The position numbers and the translations under genes are program-made. This document shows, in pieces, positions 1 to 8,991 of a DNA stretch of 64,000 bases. The notes under the pieces are model-generated. The model was not told where the DNA came from and ran no database searches. It was given only the letters and a program-made list of their open reading frames with translations. This DNA comes from Bacteroides sp. (GTDB lineage: Bacteria; Bacteroidota; Bacteroidia; Bacteroidales; Bacteroidaceae): the NCBI GenBank assembly GCA_021201335.1, contig JAJQFD010000009.1:248001-312000 (forward strand), in the 5' to 3' direction. Position 1 is the first letter of the stretch. Each line of letters starts with the position of its first letter.

Positions 1-615
1 GGCAGGAACATTAGGATCTTCTTCAATCATCTGAATAAATCCGTCCCAGTCTTCCCCCAAAGAAAATGTAAGGAGTCGATCCCGGTTCACATACGGAAAC
101 TTTGTGGTAATGTATGATTTCACAGCCAATGCCCGGTTGGCTCCCAAATAGGCATTATGGTCCGTATATCCTTCAGGAGAGGCAGCTCCTATAATGGCTA
201 CAAAATCCATATCTTCTACCAGCGATATATTCGAAAATGTCCGGTCGATGATAGCCAGTTGACGGGCATTGTCCATATAGTCTTTCAATAAATCAATCTT
301 ACTCACCCGATAATGAATCGTTACCACCTCTGTTTCAGAACTATCGTTTTGCTCTCCACTCCACTTTCCACTGGAACTGTATCCTGTCAAATCAAGTTTC
401 ATGGTGGTAGTACTCAATGGATCTGGAACGACTTCCATTTTGGATATATTAAAAATCTGATACGGTTTTCTTTTTTGGGGTGTGGATATAGAGGAGTAAT
501 CGGAAATCATTCCTTTGGAATCTGGGCTGCTTTTTTCTTGTGCAATCAGTGGCACTATATAAATAGGACTCCAACAGATAAATAGGGTTAACAACCTTAT
601 GTAATTATGATTCAT
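1..615 (-). CDS. DUF3868/OmpA-like protein, N-terminal part (runs off the left edge)
   Basis: The minus strand is open from an ATG at 615 to the window edge (205 codons, no stop). It begins with a signal-like segment (MNHNYIRLLTLFICW, then a stretch ending LIAQEK). Further in is an OmpA-C-like stretch, with GAASPEGYTDHNAYLGANRA near residues 140-160 and ALAVKSYI after it. This arrangement resembles the DUF3868 proteins found with Bacteroidales fimbrial (Mfa/Fim) loci, where an N-terminal beta-rich region is followed by a peptidoglycan-binding OmpA-like domain. It is probably an exported or outer-membrane-associated protein. The C-terminus lies outside the window, so length and role cannot be judged. 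The family name is from memory of its motifs. Confidence 0.6.
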   Translation of the reverse strand, partial: MNHNYIRLLTLFICWSPIYIVPLIAQEKSSPDSKGMISDYSSISTPQKRKPYQIFNISKMEVVPDPLSTTTMKLDLTGYSSSGKWSGEQNDSSETEVVTIHYRVSKIDLLKDYMDNARQLAIIDRTFSNISLVEDMDFVAIIGAASPEGYTDHNAYLGANRALAVKSYITTKFPYVNRDRLLTFSLGEDWDGFIQMIEEDPNVPA

Positions 616-1139
616 TATTATTTAATTGAGTAACTTAATCTTTCCAATAAGATAACACTTAAAGAATATCAACCACTGAAAGAAATAAGTTTATAATTTT
701 ATTAATAAGTTAGCTAAATAGTGTTTTTAAACTGAAAGCGCAAAGGTAATATAAAGTAAATTAATTTCATAAAGTGTTTAGTAATAAAACAGATTTATTA
801 ACTATTGCATTCTTCATATTATTATAATTTGTTTAAAATACACCTGTATTTCAGTGTTTTCATCTAGAAAAAAGAAATGATTTCATTAATGTTAACGTTT
901 TAAATTAATAAGACTATTTGTGTTTGTTGATTTCTTTGCACACACTTTTACATATATTTCGAAGACAAATATAGATAAATAAAATAATATGTTATAATTT
1001 AACTGTTAAAAAATTATTTATTAACATTTGTATTTCTTTCCAATATCGTATCATTTTATGTAAGTAGGTCTGTATAAATAGGATTTGTACAATTCACCAA
1101 AATTTCCGAATATTGCAAATCCTATATCTGAAATAAATT
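616..1139. other. AT-rich divergent intergenic region
   Basis: This spacer lies between the minus-strand OmpA-like gene and the plus-strand nuclease gene, so it must hold both promoters. It is very AT-rich with many short A and T runs. I saw no clear TAnnTTTG box at a good distance from either start, no tRNA and no long hairpin. Confidence 0.5.
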
Positions 1140-2099
1140 ATGGCGCAAAAAAGAAAACCGGGAAAAAGAAGTAAGAAGAAAAAAGCAAGTCGAATAAATC
1201 GAGGGCTTTGGATCATTCTTTTAATTTTATTGGTTATGTTGTTCTCCGCGATCTTATTATTAATGTATGATCAGTATAAGCAACGTCCGTCGGATAAGCC
1301 TGTGTCCTCTTATCCCATACCTACAGCACCGACAACCAAACCGACCAGACCTACTACTAAATCTACTCCTACATCCAAACCGACCACACCTGCGGGAAAA
1401 GTGAGTTATACATCGCTCCATATTCCTCAATATACAACTTCATCAACCGAATGTGTAGCCCATCATACCGGATACACTGTATCATTCAATACCAAATATC
1501 AAATACCCAACTGGGTAGGTTATGAACTTACCCGTGAAAAAACAAAGGGAGATGCCAAACGTTCGAATCGATTTGTTTCCGACCCCACCATGCCTGAGTG
1601 TTGTGCCCATACTTCCGATTATACCCAGTCGGGCTACGATAGAGGTCACATGGTACCTGCCGCTGATATGAAATGGAACACAAGGGCGATGGAAGAGACA
1701 TTCTTCCTAAGTAATATCTGTCCCCAGCATCCGGATTTGAATCAAAAACGTTGGAAAGAGTTGGAAGATAAAGTACGTGACTGGGCCATAGCTGACAGTG
1801 CCATTATTATAGTATGCGGCCCACTTATCAACACTAAGTCACGCAAAACGGTTGGGAAGAATAAAGTAAAGGTGCCCGAAGGTTTTTTTAAAGTGATTCT
1901 TTCTCCTTATAAAGAGAACCCGGAAGCTATCGGATTTATCTTCAAAAACAAAAAGGCAGTGAATCCACTGCACACGTATGTGGTATCAGTAGATAGTGTG
2001 GAAAGCCTTACCGGATTGGATTTCTTTTCGGAATTACCAGACTCTATCGAGGAGAAAATTGAAGCCCGGACAAATTTGGTGTATTGGGGGTTGAAATAA
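1140..2099 (+). CDS. DNA/RNA non-specific endonuclease (NUC1 type), membrane anchored
   Basis: A 319-residue protein of the beta-beta-alpha-Me (Serratia nuclease/EndoG) family, which cuts DNA and RNA without sequence specificity using Mg2+. The catalytic DRGH motif is at residues 167-170, followed by MVPAADM and later by LSNICPQ, the expected Asn helix. The N-terminus is very basic (about 20 residues rich in Lys and Arg), then one hydrophobic segment (about residues 23-43), then a Pro/Thr/Lys linker to residue 85. This predicts a type II membrane anchor with the nuclease outside the cytoplasm, tethered by a flexible stalk. It stands alone, with a methyltransferase convergent downstream. An outside-facing nuclease could serve nutrient scavenging or defence against incoming DNA; that is inference. 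Confidence 0.9.
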   Translation: MAQKRKPGKRSKKKKASRINRGLWIILLILLVMLFSAILLLMYDQYKQRPSDKPVSSYPIPTAPTTKPTRPTTKSTPTSKPTTPAGKVSYTSLHIPQYTTSSTECVAHHTGYTVSFNTKYQIPNWVGYELTREKTKGDAKRSNRFVSDPTMPECCAHTSDYTQSGYDRGHMVPAADMKWNTRAMEETFFLSNICPQHPDLNQKRWKELEDKVRDWAIADSAIIIVCGPLINTKSRKTVGKNKVKVPEGFFKVILSPYKENPEAIGFIFKNKKAVNPLHTYVVSVDSVESLTGLDFFSELPDSIEEKIEARTNLVYWGLK

Positions 2100-2217
2100 T
2101 ATAAAACCAGAAAACATATAGGTATGTGAAATCTGGTCGGGTTCATTCAGCCCTGAAATAACTCATTCTAAACTACAAGAATTGGCTGAACAGTTCCCGA
2201 CCGGATAACTATTTCAA

Positions 2218-2967
2218 TTAACTTTTCTGCAACTTAAAAATCATAAATGCAGGTAATTCAGAATTGATGGCATATAAATCTGCTTCAACCTTTCCAGAGT
2301 CAAGCGGAAGCGGTTCGGACAAACCGGTAACCGTAAAGCCCGAATTATTAAAATAATGAATGTAGGTACTTATCATCCGGTTATAAGCAACCGACTGATT
2401 TTGCCGCATGGAATCCCAATATACCGACTCAACCACTTCATCCAAATATTTATAAATACCCTTTTTATTGCTTTGCTTTGATTCCCGGGTAGTGGTTACA
2501 TGCCTGGATTCAATTAAAGTAAAAATCGGATGAGGGATGGTTATCATAACACTCCCCTTCGGAGATAAAATTTTGTGCAATGTTTCCAGCGTAACAGAAG
2601 GATCATCTACATCCTGGAGGACCAAATTTAAGAAAATGACATCATACATACCCTCATTCAATGTTTCCGGAACGTATTCTTCTCCCAGATTCCTTGCTGC
2701 CAGCATTGCCATAGAAGAGGATGGATCATACGCATGTATCTGACAATCTACATTCTTTTCCAGAAGATATTTACATAAGCTACCATCTCCACATCCATAA
2801 TCCAAAATTGAATTATAGGGGCCATTATCCAACATTTTAAATAATTCAGGATATAAAATATGATCGTTTGCCCAGCGTTGGCGCGGAGTTCGGCTCAACC
2901 AAAAATTATCGCCCATCTGATTCCAAACATTTATATCCTTCACCGTTTGTTGTCCTGAAGTATACAT
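2218..2967 (-). CDS. Class I SAM-dependent methyltransferase
   Basis: A 249-residue Rossmann-fold methyltransferase. Motif I is clear (ILDYGCGDGSL, residues 54-64), followed by an acidic residue after strand 2 (HAYDPSS), and FLNLVLQDVDDP fits motif IV. The length is typical of small-molecule methyltransferases of the UbiE/BioC type, but the substrate cannot be read from the sequence. It faces the nuclease gene convergently (118-bp gap) and has a long spacer upstream, so it is probably transcribed alone. A second, unrelated methyltransferase is at 52537-53271. Confidence 0.8.
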   Translation of the reverse strand: MYTSGQQTVKDINVWNQMGDNFWLSRTPRQRWANDHILYPELFKMLDNGPYNSILDYGCGDGSLCKYLLEKNVDCQIHAYDPSSSMAMLAARNLGEEYVPETLNEGMYDVIFLNLVLQDVDDPSVTLETLHKILSPKGSVMITIPHPIFTLIESRHVTTTRESKQSNKKGIYKYLDEVVESVYWDSMRQNQSVAYNRMISTYIHYFNNSGFTVTGLSEPLPLDSGKVEADLYAINSELPAFMIFKLQKS

Positions 2968-3630
2968 AAATCTATTTATTAAAATTAATACTAACTAATT
3001 TTTTAATATTCAATTGCCGAACTGATAAGAATGAACGAAGGTTGAAACGCCGTAATTTTGTAAGATATATTATCAGCGCAAAAGCATAAATTGGAATAAC
3101 AGAATTTTCAACTTTCCTTTTAATAATCCTTCTGATTTTCCATAATATTTCGCAAATATATAAAGTTTCTATATATTAAAAAAATCATTATACTAAAAAT
3201 ATAAAAAAATAAACACTTTAATAAACAAAATTGAATATATACTTACATATATGCATATAATGAATGAATAATAAAAAATAAGTATAAAGAAAAAACACAC
3301 AATAAAACAATATAAACCTACTATATTAGCTAACAATCAATTTATCTTTCAGCTTTATTTATATACAAAATAATTTGCATTTCATATTCTGATCTTTCAG
3401 ATAAAAAAAAGAACAACTTTATGGATGAAAAGAAAACTATATATTAATAAAATACCATTTCTCTTTTCCGTCTTTGTAAGCCATCTTACTTTGTACAACG
3501 TTGCATAGATGTGACATCCCAACCCTAAATGTAGTCTATGAGATATACATGCGTTTATAATAATAGGGTTAAGCGCTTACTTATTAAGAGTTGAATGGTC
3601 TACAATTTTTAATTGCGGGCAAAACAAAAA

Positions 3631-3731
3631 CAAGAATAGCGCTATCTTTCGCAAAGAACAGCGCTATTCTTATGAAAGAACGGCGCTGTTTTTGGACAAG
3701 AATAGCGCTGTTCTTAAAATAAGAGCACCGT
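3631..3731. repeat. 22-bp dyad repeat array, locus A
   Basis: Four tandem units, each centred on a self-complementary GCGC core. The cores AGCGCT, AGCGCT, GGCGCT and AGCGCT begin at 3638, 3660, 3682 and 3704, exactly 22 bp apart. A degenerate fifth unit follows near 3724 (GAGCACCGTT). Each unit is a near-palindrome of the form AGAAYRGCGCYRTTCT with a roughly 6-bp linker. The spacing and dyad design match arrays at 27.7 and 50.9 kb. Confidence 0.8.
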
Positions 3732-4014
3732 TAACTATAAACAACAGAGTGCTTAAGTGTAGATAGTTTAGCACTAAACTATTGATAACCAAATTATCAA
3801 AGTAAAAATAAAGAGTGTATTCTTACTTATTTTAGTTCTAGTAACAGTCGGGAGCGATCAGGTGATTCATCATTTCGATTTTAAGGATTAAAATGTAGAA
3901 ATTTCAATATTACCCTATAAGTATACTGGTTCATAAGTTAATTCAAAACTACATGAAATGAAACGTACAACATTATTTTACTTCCCAGAACATATAAGCC
4001 TCAAAATAATCCTT

Positions 4015-4022
4015 TATCTTTG
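4015..4022 (+). promoter_or_regulatory. -7 box upstream of mltG
   Basis: TATCTTTG matches the Bacteroidetes primary sigma -7 consensus TAnnTTTG. Transcription would begin near 4029, about 25 bases before the mltG ATG at 4053, which supports that start over the upstream TTG at 4020. Confidence 0.7.
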
Positions 4023-4052
4023 CTTGTTCTTGACGCCTTATTACAAAGAAGA

Positions 4053-5099
4053 ATGAACAAAAGCATGAAGAAGTTTTTTAAGATTATCTTGATAGTGTTC
4101 TGTATTGGTCTGATTATTGGAGGCATTGCCGCAGGGATAGGCTACTATTTTATGTTAGCTCCTCAATTCCATCCGACTGAAAACACCTATATATATATAG
4201 ACCGGGATGACACAGTAGATTCCGTTTATTATAAAATAAAACAGGCAGGAAATCCCCATAAATTTGAGGGATTCCGATGGATGGCCGAATATAAAAAATA
4301 TGAGAACCGGATCAGAACCGGACGATACCTGATTCAGCCCAATGACAATGCCTACCATTTATACCAACGAATCGCAGGTGGGGCACAGTCTCCGGTTCAA
4401 TTAACCATCGGTAGTGTAAGAACGCTCGATCGGCTTGCACGTCTGGCAGGCAGCCAGTTAATGATTGACTCCACAGAAATAGCCAACCGGCTATCTGACC
4501 GGTCGTTTATTCAATCCATCGGATATAATAGAGAGACAATCCCTGCCCTGTTCATTCCCAACACGTATGAGGTATACTGGAATATGAGTGTTGACGATTT
4601 CTTTAACCGTATGATTCAGGAACACGAACGCTTCTGGAATAAAGAACGACAAGAAAAGGCTGCTGCTATCGGATTATCTCCGGAGGAAGTCAGCACCCTG
4701 GCATCCATTGTAGACGAAGAAACGAACGCTGCCGACGAAAAAAAGACAGTAGCCGGACTATACATCAACCGTTTACATAAGGGAATGTTATTACAGGCAG
4801 ATCCTACCGTAAAGTTTGCTTTGCAGGATTTTGAACTTCGCCGCATTCTGTTCAAACACCTCGAAGTGGATTCTCCTTACAACACTTATAAGTATGCCGG
4901 ATTGCCTCCCGGTCCCATACGAATCCCTACCATAGCAGGGATTGACGCCGTACTCAATTACGAACATCACAACTATTTACACATGACAGCCAAAGAAGAC
5001 TTTTCGGGTCGGCATAACTTTGCCACCACCTTAAGTCAGCATTCTGCCAATGCCCGCAAATATCACGATGCACTGAATAAAAGAAAGATTTTTGAGTGA
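4053..5099 (+). CDS. mltG: Endolytic murein transglycosylase MltG
   Basis: A 348-residue YceG-like lytic transglycosylase that cuts nascent glycan strands in the periplasm and helps set their length. The start at 4053 gives a short basic N-terminus, one transmembrane helix (about residues 8-30), a LysM-like region, then the catalytic domain. The active-site block (TLASIVDEET, near residue 225) carries the conserved Glu, and LQADPTVKFAL and SPYNTYKYAGLPPGPI are strongly family-typical. An upstream in-frame TTG at 4020 would add 11 residues but overlaps the -7 box, so I reject it. The length is normal. It is probably monocistronic, because iorA has its own -7 box downstream. Confidence 0.95.
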   Translation: MNKSMKKFFKIILIVFCIGLIIGGIAAGIGYYFMLAPQFHPTENTYIYIDRDDTVDSVYYKIKQAGNPHKFEGFRWMAEYKKYENRIRTGRYLIQPNDNAYHLYQRIAGGAQSPVQLTIGSVRTLDRLARLAGSQLMIDSTEIANRLSDRSFIQSIGYNRETIPALFIPNTYEVYWNMSVDDFFNRMIQEHERFWNKERQEKAAAIGLSPEEVSTLASIVDEETNAADEKKTVAGLYINRLHKGMLLQADPTVKFALQDFELRRILFKHLEVDSPYNTYKYAGLPPGPIRIPTIAGIDAVLNYEHHNYLHMTAKEDFSGRHNFATTLSQHSANARKYHDALNKRKIFE

Positions 5100-5127
5100 T
5101 TTCGCTACAAAATAGTAAGGATTGAAC

Positions 5128-5135
5128 TATCTTTG
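5128..5135 (+). promoter_or_regulatory. -7 box upstream of iorA
   Basis: TATCTTTG, a full match to TAnnTTTG, 68 bases before the iorA start at 5204. I saw no convincing -33 TTTG at the usual spacing. Confidence 0.6.
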
Positions 5136-5203
5136 CGTGATAAATCGTAATACAGCAATATGGGGGTTACCTTCTTACTCCCCTCCAAAAATAACTTAAA
5201 ACT

Positions 5204-6790
5204 ATGAGCAAGCAACTCTTACTCGGCGACGAGGCTATCGCACAAGCCGCACTGGATGCCGGACTCTCGGGTGTTTATGCCTATCCGGGCACTCCGTCGA
5301 CTGAAATTACCGAATATATTCAGTCCTCTCCTATTACAGCCCAACAAAACATACACAACCGTTGGTGTTCCAATGAAAAAACAACGATGGAAGCTGCGTT
5401 AGGAATGTCATTCGTTGGTAAACGTTCCCTAGTCTGCATGAAACATGTGGGAATGAATGTAGCCGCCGACTGTTTTGTCAATTCGGGCGTAACCGGTGTA
5501 AACGGCGGACTGATTGTACTTGCTGCCGACGATCCCAGCATGCACTCTTCACAAAACGAACAGGACAGCCGTTTTTATGGCGACTTCGCACTGATCCCCA
5601 TGTACGAACCCAGCAACCAGCAGGAAGCGTATGATATGGTTTATAACGGATTTGAATTTTCCGAAGAAATGGGTGAACCTATCCTGATGCGTATTGTTAC
5701 CCGTCTGGCTCACTCCCGTGCAGGTGTAGAAATGCAACCCCCAAAACCACAAAACGAACTTTCTTTCAGTGATGATCCTAAACAGTTTATCTTGCTTCCG
5801 GGTATTGCCCGCAGACGGTACAAAGAACTGTTGAAAGCACAAGAAAAGTTCGTAAAAGCTTCCGAAGAATCTCCTTACAATAAATATATAGACGGTCCCA
5901 ACAAGAAACTGGGTATTATCGCCTGTGGTATCGGTTTCAATTACCTCATGGAAAACTATCCGGAAGGTTGTGAATATCCAGTGCTGAAAATCGGACAGTA
6001 TCCGTTACCCAAAAAACAATTGCTTCAATTGGTAGATGCCTGCGATGAAATTCTGGTATTGGAAGACGGTCAGCCTTTTGTAGAAAAACTAATCAAAGGC
6101 TACCTGGGAAAAGGATTAAAAGTAAAAGGACGTCTGGACGGTACACTGTCACAGGATGGAGAATTAACCCCCGACAATGTAGCTCATGCTTTAGGTAAAG
6201 AAAACATTTCTACTTTTAGCATTCCTGCGCTAGTTGAAGCCCGCCCACCCGCATTATGCGATGGTTGTGGACACAGGGATGTTTATACCGTACTTACCCA
6301 AATATTGAAAGAAGAATATCCCAGCCATAAAGTATTCAGTGATATCGGCTGCTATACATTGGGAGCCAATGCACCATTTAATGCTATTAACTCTTGCGTG
6401 GATATGGGTGCTTCCATTACTATGGCCAAAGGAGCGGCAGATGGCGGGTTGTATCCATCCGTAGCTGTTATTGGAGATTCAACATTCACCCATTCCGGAA
6501 TGACCGGACTGCTGGATTGTGTTAACGAAAACTCTCCGGTTACCATTGTTATTTCCGACAATGAAACAACTGCCATGACTGGTGGACAGGATTCAGCCGG
6601 AACCGGACGCCTGGAAGCTATATGTGCAGGTATTGGTGTTGATCCTGCTCACATCCGTGTTGTTATTCCTTTACGAAAGAATCACGAAGAAATGGCACAG
6701 ATTATCCGTGACGAGCTGAACTACAAAGGTGTATCCGTGATTATTCCACGCAGAGAGTGTATCCAGACATTGAAACGTAAAAGAAAGTAA
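5204..6790 (+). CDS. iorA: Indolepyruvate ferredoxin oxidoreductase, alpha subunit
   Basis: A 528-residue subunit of the thiamine-diphosphate enzyme that oxidatively decarboxylates aryl-2-oxoacids (indolepyruvate, phenylpyruvate) to aryl-acetyl-CoA, passing electrons to ferredoxin. The N-terminal pyrimidine-binding domain has AYPGTPSTEITEY and NEKTTMEAALGMS. The C-terminal TPP domain has CDGCGHRD, DIGCYTLG, GDSTF (about residue 424) and DNETTAMTGG (about 452). Archaeal IorA usually ends in a ferredoxin-like [4Fe-4S] domain; here the protein stops at PRRECIQTLKRKRK and lacks it, as I recall for other Bacteroidales short forms. iorB follows after 3 bases. The aryl-CoA ligase gene downstream supports a role in aromatic amino acid catabolism. 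Confidence 0.92.
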   Translation: MSKQLLLGDEAIAQAALDAGLSGVYAYPGTPSTEITEYIQSSPITAQQNIHNRWCSNEKTTMEAALGMSFVGKRSLVCMKHVGMNVAADCFVNSGVTGVNGGLIVLAADDPSMHSSQNEQDSRFYGDFALIPMYEPSNQQEAYDMVYNGFEFSEEMGEPILMRIVTRLAHSRAGVEMQPPKPQNELSFSDDPKQFILLPGIARRRYKELLKAQEKFVKASEESPYNKYIDGPNKKLGIIACGIGFNYLMENYPEGCEYPVLKIGQYPLPKKQLLQLVDACDEILVLEDGQPFVEKLIKGYLGKGLKVKGRLDGTLSQDGELTPDNVAHALGKENISTFSIPALVEARPPALCDGCGHRDVYTVLTQILKEEYPSHKVFSDIGCYTLGANAPFNAINSCVDMGASITMAKGAADGGLYPSVAVIGDSTFTHSGMTGLLDCVNENSPVTIVISDNETTAMTGGQDSAGTGRLEAICAGIGVDPAHIRVVIPLRKNHEEMAQIIRDELNYKGVSVIIPRRECIQTLKRKRK

Positions 6791-6793
6791 AGC

Positions 6794-7375
6794 ATGAAAA
6801 AAGATATTATTCTATCAGGTGTAGGAGGACAAGGTATTCTGTCTATTGCCACCGTGATTGGGCAGGCAGCTTTAAAAGACGGTTTATATATGAAACAAGC
6901 GGAAGTGCATGGCATGAGTCAGCGTGGAGGAGATGTGCAATCCAATCTTCGTTTGAGTGATCAGCCGATTGCTTCCGACCTGATACCCAAAGGTAAATGT
7001 GACCTGATTATCTCCCTCGAACCGATGGAAGGATTACGTTACTTACCCTACCTGAATGCTGAAGGGTGGCTGGTAACAAATGACAGTCCATTTATCAACA
7101 TCCCCAACTATCCCAACGAAGCGGATATCATGGATGAAATCAATAAATTACCCCACAAAGTTGTATTAAACGTTGATAAAGTTGCTAAAGAAATCGGTAC
7201 CATCCGTGTAGCTAACATGGTATTGCTGGGTGCTACCACTCCTTTCTTAGGCATTGATTATATAAAAATACAAGATAGTATCCGCGACATATTTGCCCGG
7301 AAAGGAGATGCAATTGTAGAAATGAATTTAAAAGCATTGGATGCGGGAAAGGAAATAGCGGAGAAATTGATTTAA
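6794..7375 (+). CDS. iorB: Indolepyruvate oxidoreductase, beta subunit
   Basis: A 193-residue protein of the pyruvate ferredoxin oxidoreductase gamma-domain family, the partner of IorA. It opens with IILSGVGGQGILSIATVIG, the typical glycine-rich start, followed by EVHGMSQRGGDVQSNLR. The length is normal for IorB. It begins 3 bases after the iorA stop, so translation is probably coupled. With IorA it would form the indolepyruvate:ferredoxin oxidoreductase acting in the cytoplasm. Confidence 0.92.
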   Translation: MKKDIILSGVGGQGILSIATVIGQAALKDGLYMKQAEVHGMSQRGGDVQSNLRLSDQPIASDLIPKGKCDLIISLEPMEGLRYLPYLNAEGWLVTNDSPFINIPNYPNEADIMDEINKLPHKVVLNVDKVAKEIGTIRVANMVLLGATTPFLGIDYIKIQDSIRDIFARKGDAIVEMNLKALDAGKEIAEKLI

Positions 7376-7378
7376 GTC

Positions 7379-7428
7379 TTTGAGTTCTTAAGTTATTATT
7401 ATTTGAGATCAAAACTTAGGAACTCAAA
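7379..7428. other. Hairpin between iorB and the CoA ligase gene
   Basis: The 16-base arms at 7379-7394 and 7413-7428 (TTTGAGTTCTTAAGTT against AACTTAGGAACTCAAA) pair with one mismatch. No T-tract follows on the plus strand, so it is not a classical terminator. It could stabilise or process the upstream iorAB message. Confidence 0.5.
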
Positions 7429-7448
7429 AAAGTTAAAAGTCGAAAACC

Positions 7449-8726
7449 ATGGATACAAAATACTGGGAAGAAGATATAGAAACTCTGAGTCGGGAGAAAC
7501 TACAACAGCTCCAAATCCAACGTTTCAGAAAAACTATTGAAAGAGCCTCTCATTCCCCGTTTTATAAACAACTCTTCAAAGAAAATAATATCAGTGTAGA
7601 TACCATTCAGACTCTGGATGATATACGCAAACTGCCTTTTACTACGAAGGCCCAAATGCGCGAGAATTACCCGTTTGGTCTGGTAGCCGGTGATTTGAAA
7701 GATGCTGTGCGGCTCCACTCTTCCAGCGGCACCACCGGAAATCCTACAGTAATTGTCCATTCACAACACGACCTGGATTCCTGGGCCAATCTGGTTGCCC
7801 GTTGCCTGTATATGGTTGGGTTACGTTCCTCAGATGTTTTCCAAAATAGTTCGGGATATGGAATGTTTACCGGAGGACTTGGATTCCAATACGGTGCCGA
7901 ACGTCTTGGGGCGTTGACGGTACCTGCTGCTGCCGGAAACAGTAAAAGGCAGATCAAATTTATCACCGACTTTGGTACAACCGCCTTACATGCGATTCCC
8001 AGTTATGCGATCCGACTGGCGGAAGTATTTCAGGAAGAAGGTATTGATCCCCGGAATGACACCCGGCTAACAACCCTTGTAATTGGTGCCGAACCTCATA
8101 CAGATGAACAACGGAAAAAGATCGAGCAAATGCTGGGCGTAAAAGCTTACAATAGTTTTGGTATGTCGGAAATGAACGGACCGGGGGTAGCATTTGAATG
8201 CCCTGAACAAAATGGCATGCATTTCTGGGAAGATTGCTTCTTTGTGGAAATTATTGACCCGGATACGGAAGAACCCGTTCCTGTAGGTGAAATCGGAGAA
8301 TTAGTGTTAACTACCCTTGATCGTGATATGATGCCTTTAATCCGCTATCGAACTCGTGACCTGACGCGTATTATTCCGGGAGAATGCCCTTGCGGCCGTA
8401 CTCACATCCGGATAGACCGAATCAAAGGGCGCAGTGATGATATGTTTATAATAAAAGGAGTCAACATCTTCCCGATGCAGGTTGAGAAAATTCTGGTACA
8501 GTTTCCCGAATTGGGCAGCAATTACCTCATTACTCTCAGTACTCGTGATTATCAAGATGAAATGGCGGTTGAAGTTGAACTAAACGATCTGTCGACAGAT
8601 AATTATATCCAATTAGAAAATCTGCGCAAAGAAATTACCCGCCAGTTGAAAGATGAGATTCTGATCACTCCTAAGCTGAAGCTGGTAAAAAAGGTTCATT
8701 GCCGCAAAGCGAGGGGAAAGCTGTGA
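7449..8726 (+). CDS. Phenylacetate-CoA ligase family protein (PaaK-like)
   Basis: A 425-residue AMP-forming acyl/aryl-CoA ligase. The phosphate-binding loop is LHSSSGTTGNPTV (about residues 89-101), the adenine region has YNSFGMSEMNGPG, and the hinge has RYRTRDLTRI followed by a CPCGR motif and IKGRSDDM. The C-terminal AMP-binding_C_2 domain (GVNIFPMQVEKIL) is complete. It lies 73 bases after iorB and would share its promoter. In archaea and gut bacteria, IorAB makes aryl-acetyl-CoA and an ADP- or AMP-type ligase interconverts it with free aryl acetate. Together the three genes suggest exchange between aromatic amino acids and phenyl- or indoleacetate. Direction and substrate are inferred. 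Confidence 0.9.
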   Translation: MDTKYWEEDIETLSREKLQQLQIQRFRKTIERASHSPFYKQLFKENNISVDTIQTLDDIRKLPFTTKAQMRENYPFGLVAGDLKDAVRLHSSSGTTGNPTVIVHSQHDLDSWANLVARCLYMVGLRSSDVFQNSSGYGMFTGGLGFQYGAERLGALTVPAAAGNSKRQIKFITDFGTTALHAIPSYAIRLAEVFQEEGIDPRNDTRLTTLVIGAEPHTDEQRKKIEQMLGVKAYNSFGMSEMNGPGVAFECPEQNGMHFWEDCFFVEIIDPDTEEPVPVGEIGELVLTTLDRDMMPLIRYRTRDLTRIIPGECPCGRTHIRIDRIKGRSDDMFIIKGVNIFPMQVEKILVQFPELGSNYLITLSTRDYQDEMAVEVELNDLSTDNYIQLENLRKEITRQLKDEILITPKLKLVKKVHCRKARGKL

Positions 8727-8850
8727 GGGTGAAGGATTTAAGGAATAATCAATAAAACAAGGTACTTCATCTCCATTCGTACAAGCTATGATTTGCTATA
8801 TGTAAGTAGTAATTCCACACGATTAATAAAAGCACTGAAAGTGTGACATA

Positions 8851-8888
8851 TTTAGCCCAGAGTGAACGTAGCATAACTCTGGGCTAAA
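8851..8888. repeat. REP-like perfect hairpin
   Basis: Thirteen-base arms TTTAGCCCAGAGT (8851-8863) and ACTCTGGGCTAAA (8876-8888) pair perfectly around a 12-nt loop. The arm and the following ATCAGGCCTTCAGCG resemble the outer end of the long element at 20042-20402 (GGGCTAAATCTGTCAGGC). It is probably a solo copy of the same intergenic repeat family, and could double as a terminator for the ligase gene. Confidence 0.6.
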
Positions 8889-8991
8889 ATATATCAGGCC
8901 TTCAGCGTTTTCATAATGTATTTGGTAATCAATAACATAAACTAATTATGAACCCATACTTCGTTTTTCAGATTTCGTTATTGAAACTTTT

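Larger units (their letters stand above)
2968..4052. other. Long gene-free spacer with a 22-bp repeat array
   Basis: About 1.08 kb without a convincing gene. The first 500 bases are extremely AT-rich. The repeat array at 3631-3731 is described separately. Just beyond it is a perfect 8-bp stem with a 4-nt loop at 3763-3782 (ATAGTTTA/TAAACTAT). The mltG promoter lies at the right end. No tRNA or conserved ORF was seen. Confidence 0.6.

Noticed and set aside
313..585. 90-residue plus-strand ORF at the left edge
   Set aside because: It is the antisense shadow of the minus-strand OmpA-like gene, which has the clear domain motifs.
3631..3731. CRISPR-like spacing of short repeats
   Set aside because: The repeats are contiguous 22-bp units with a dyad core and no unique 30-40-bp spacers, and no cas genes are present. 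The same applies to the arrays at 17.4, 27.7, 50.9 and 60.7 kb.
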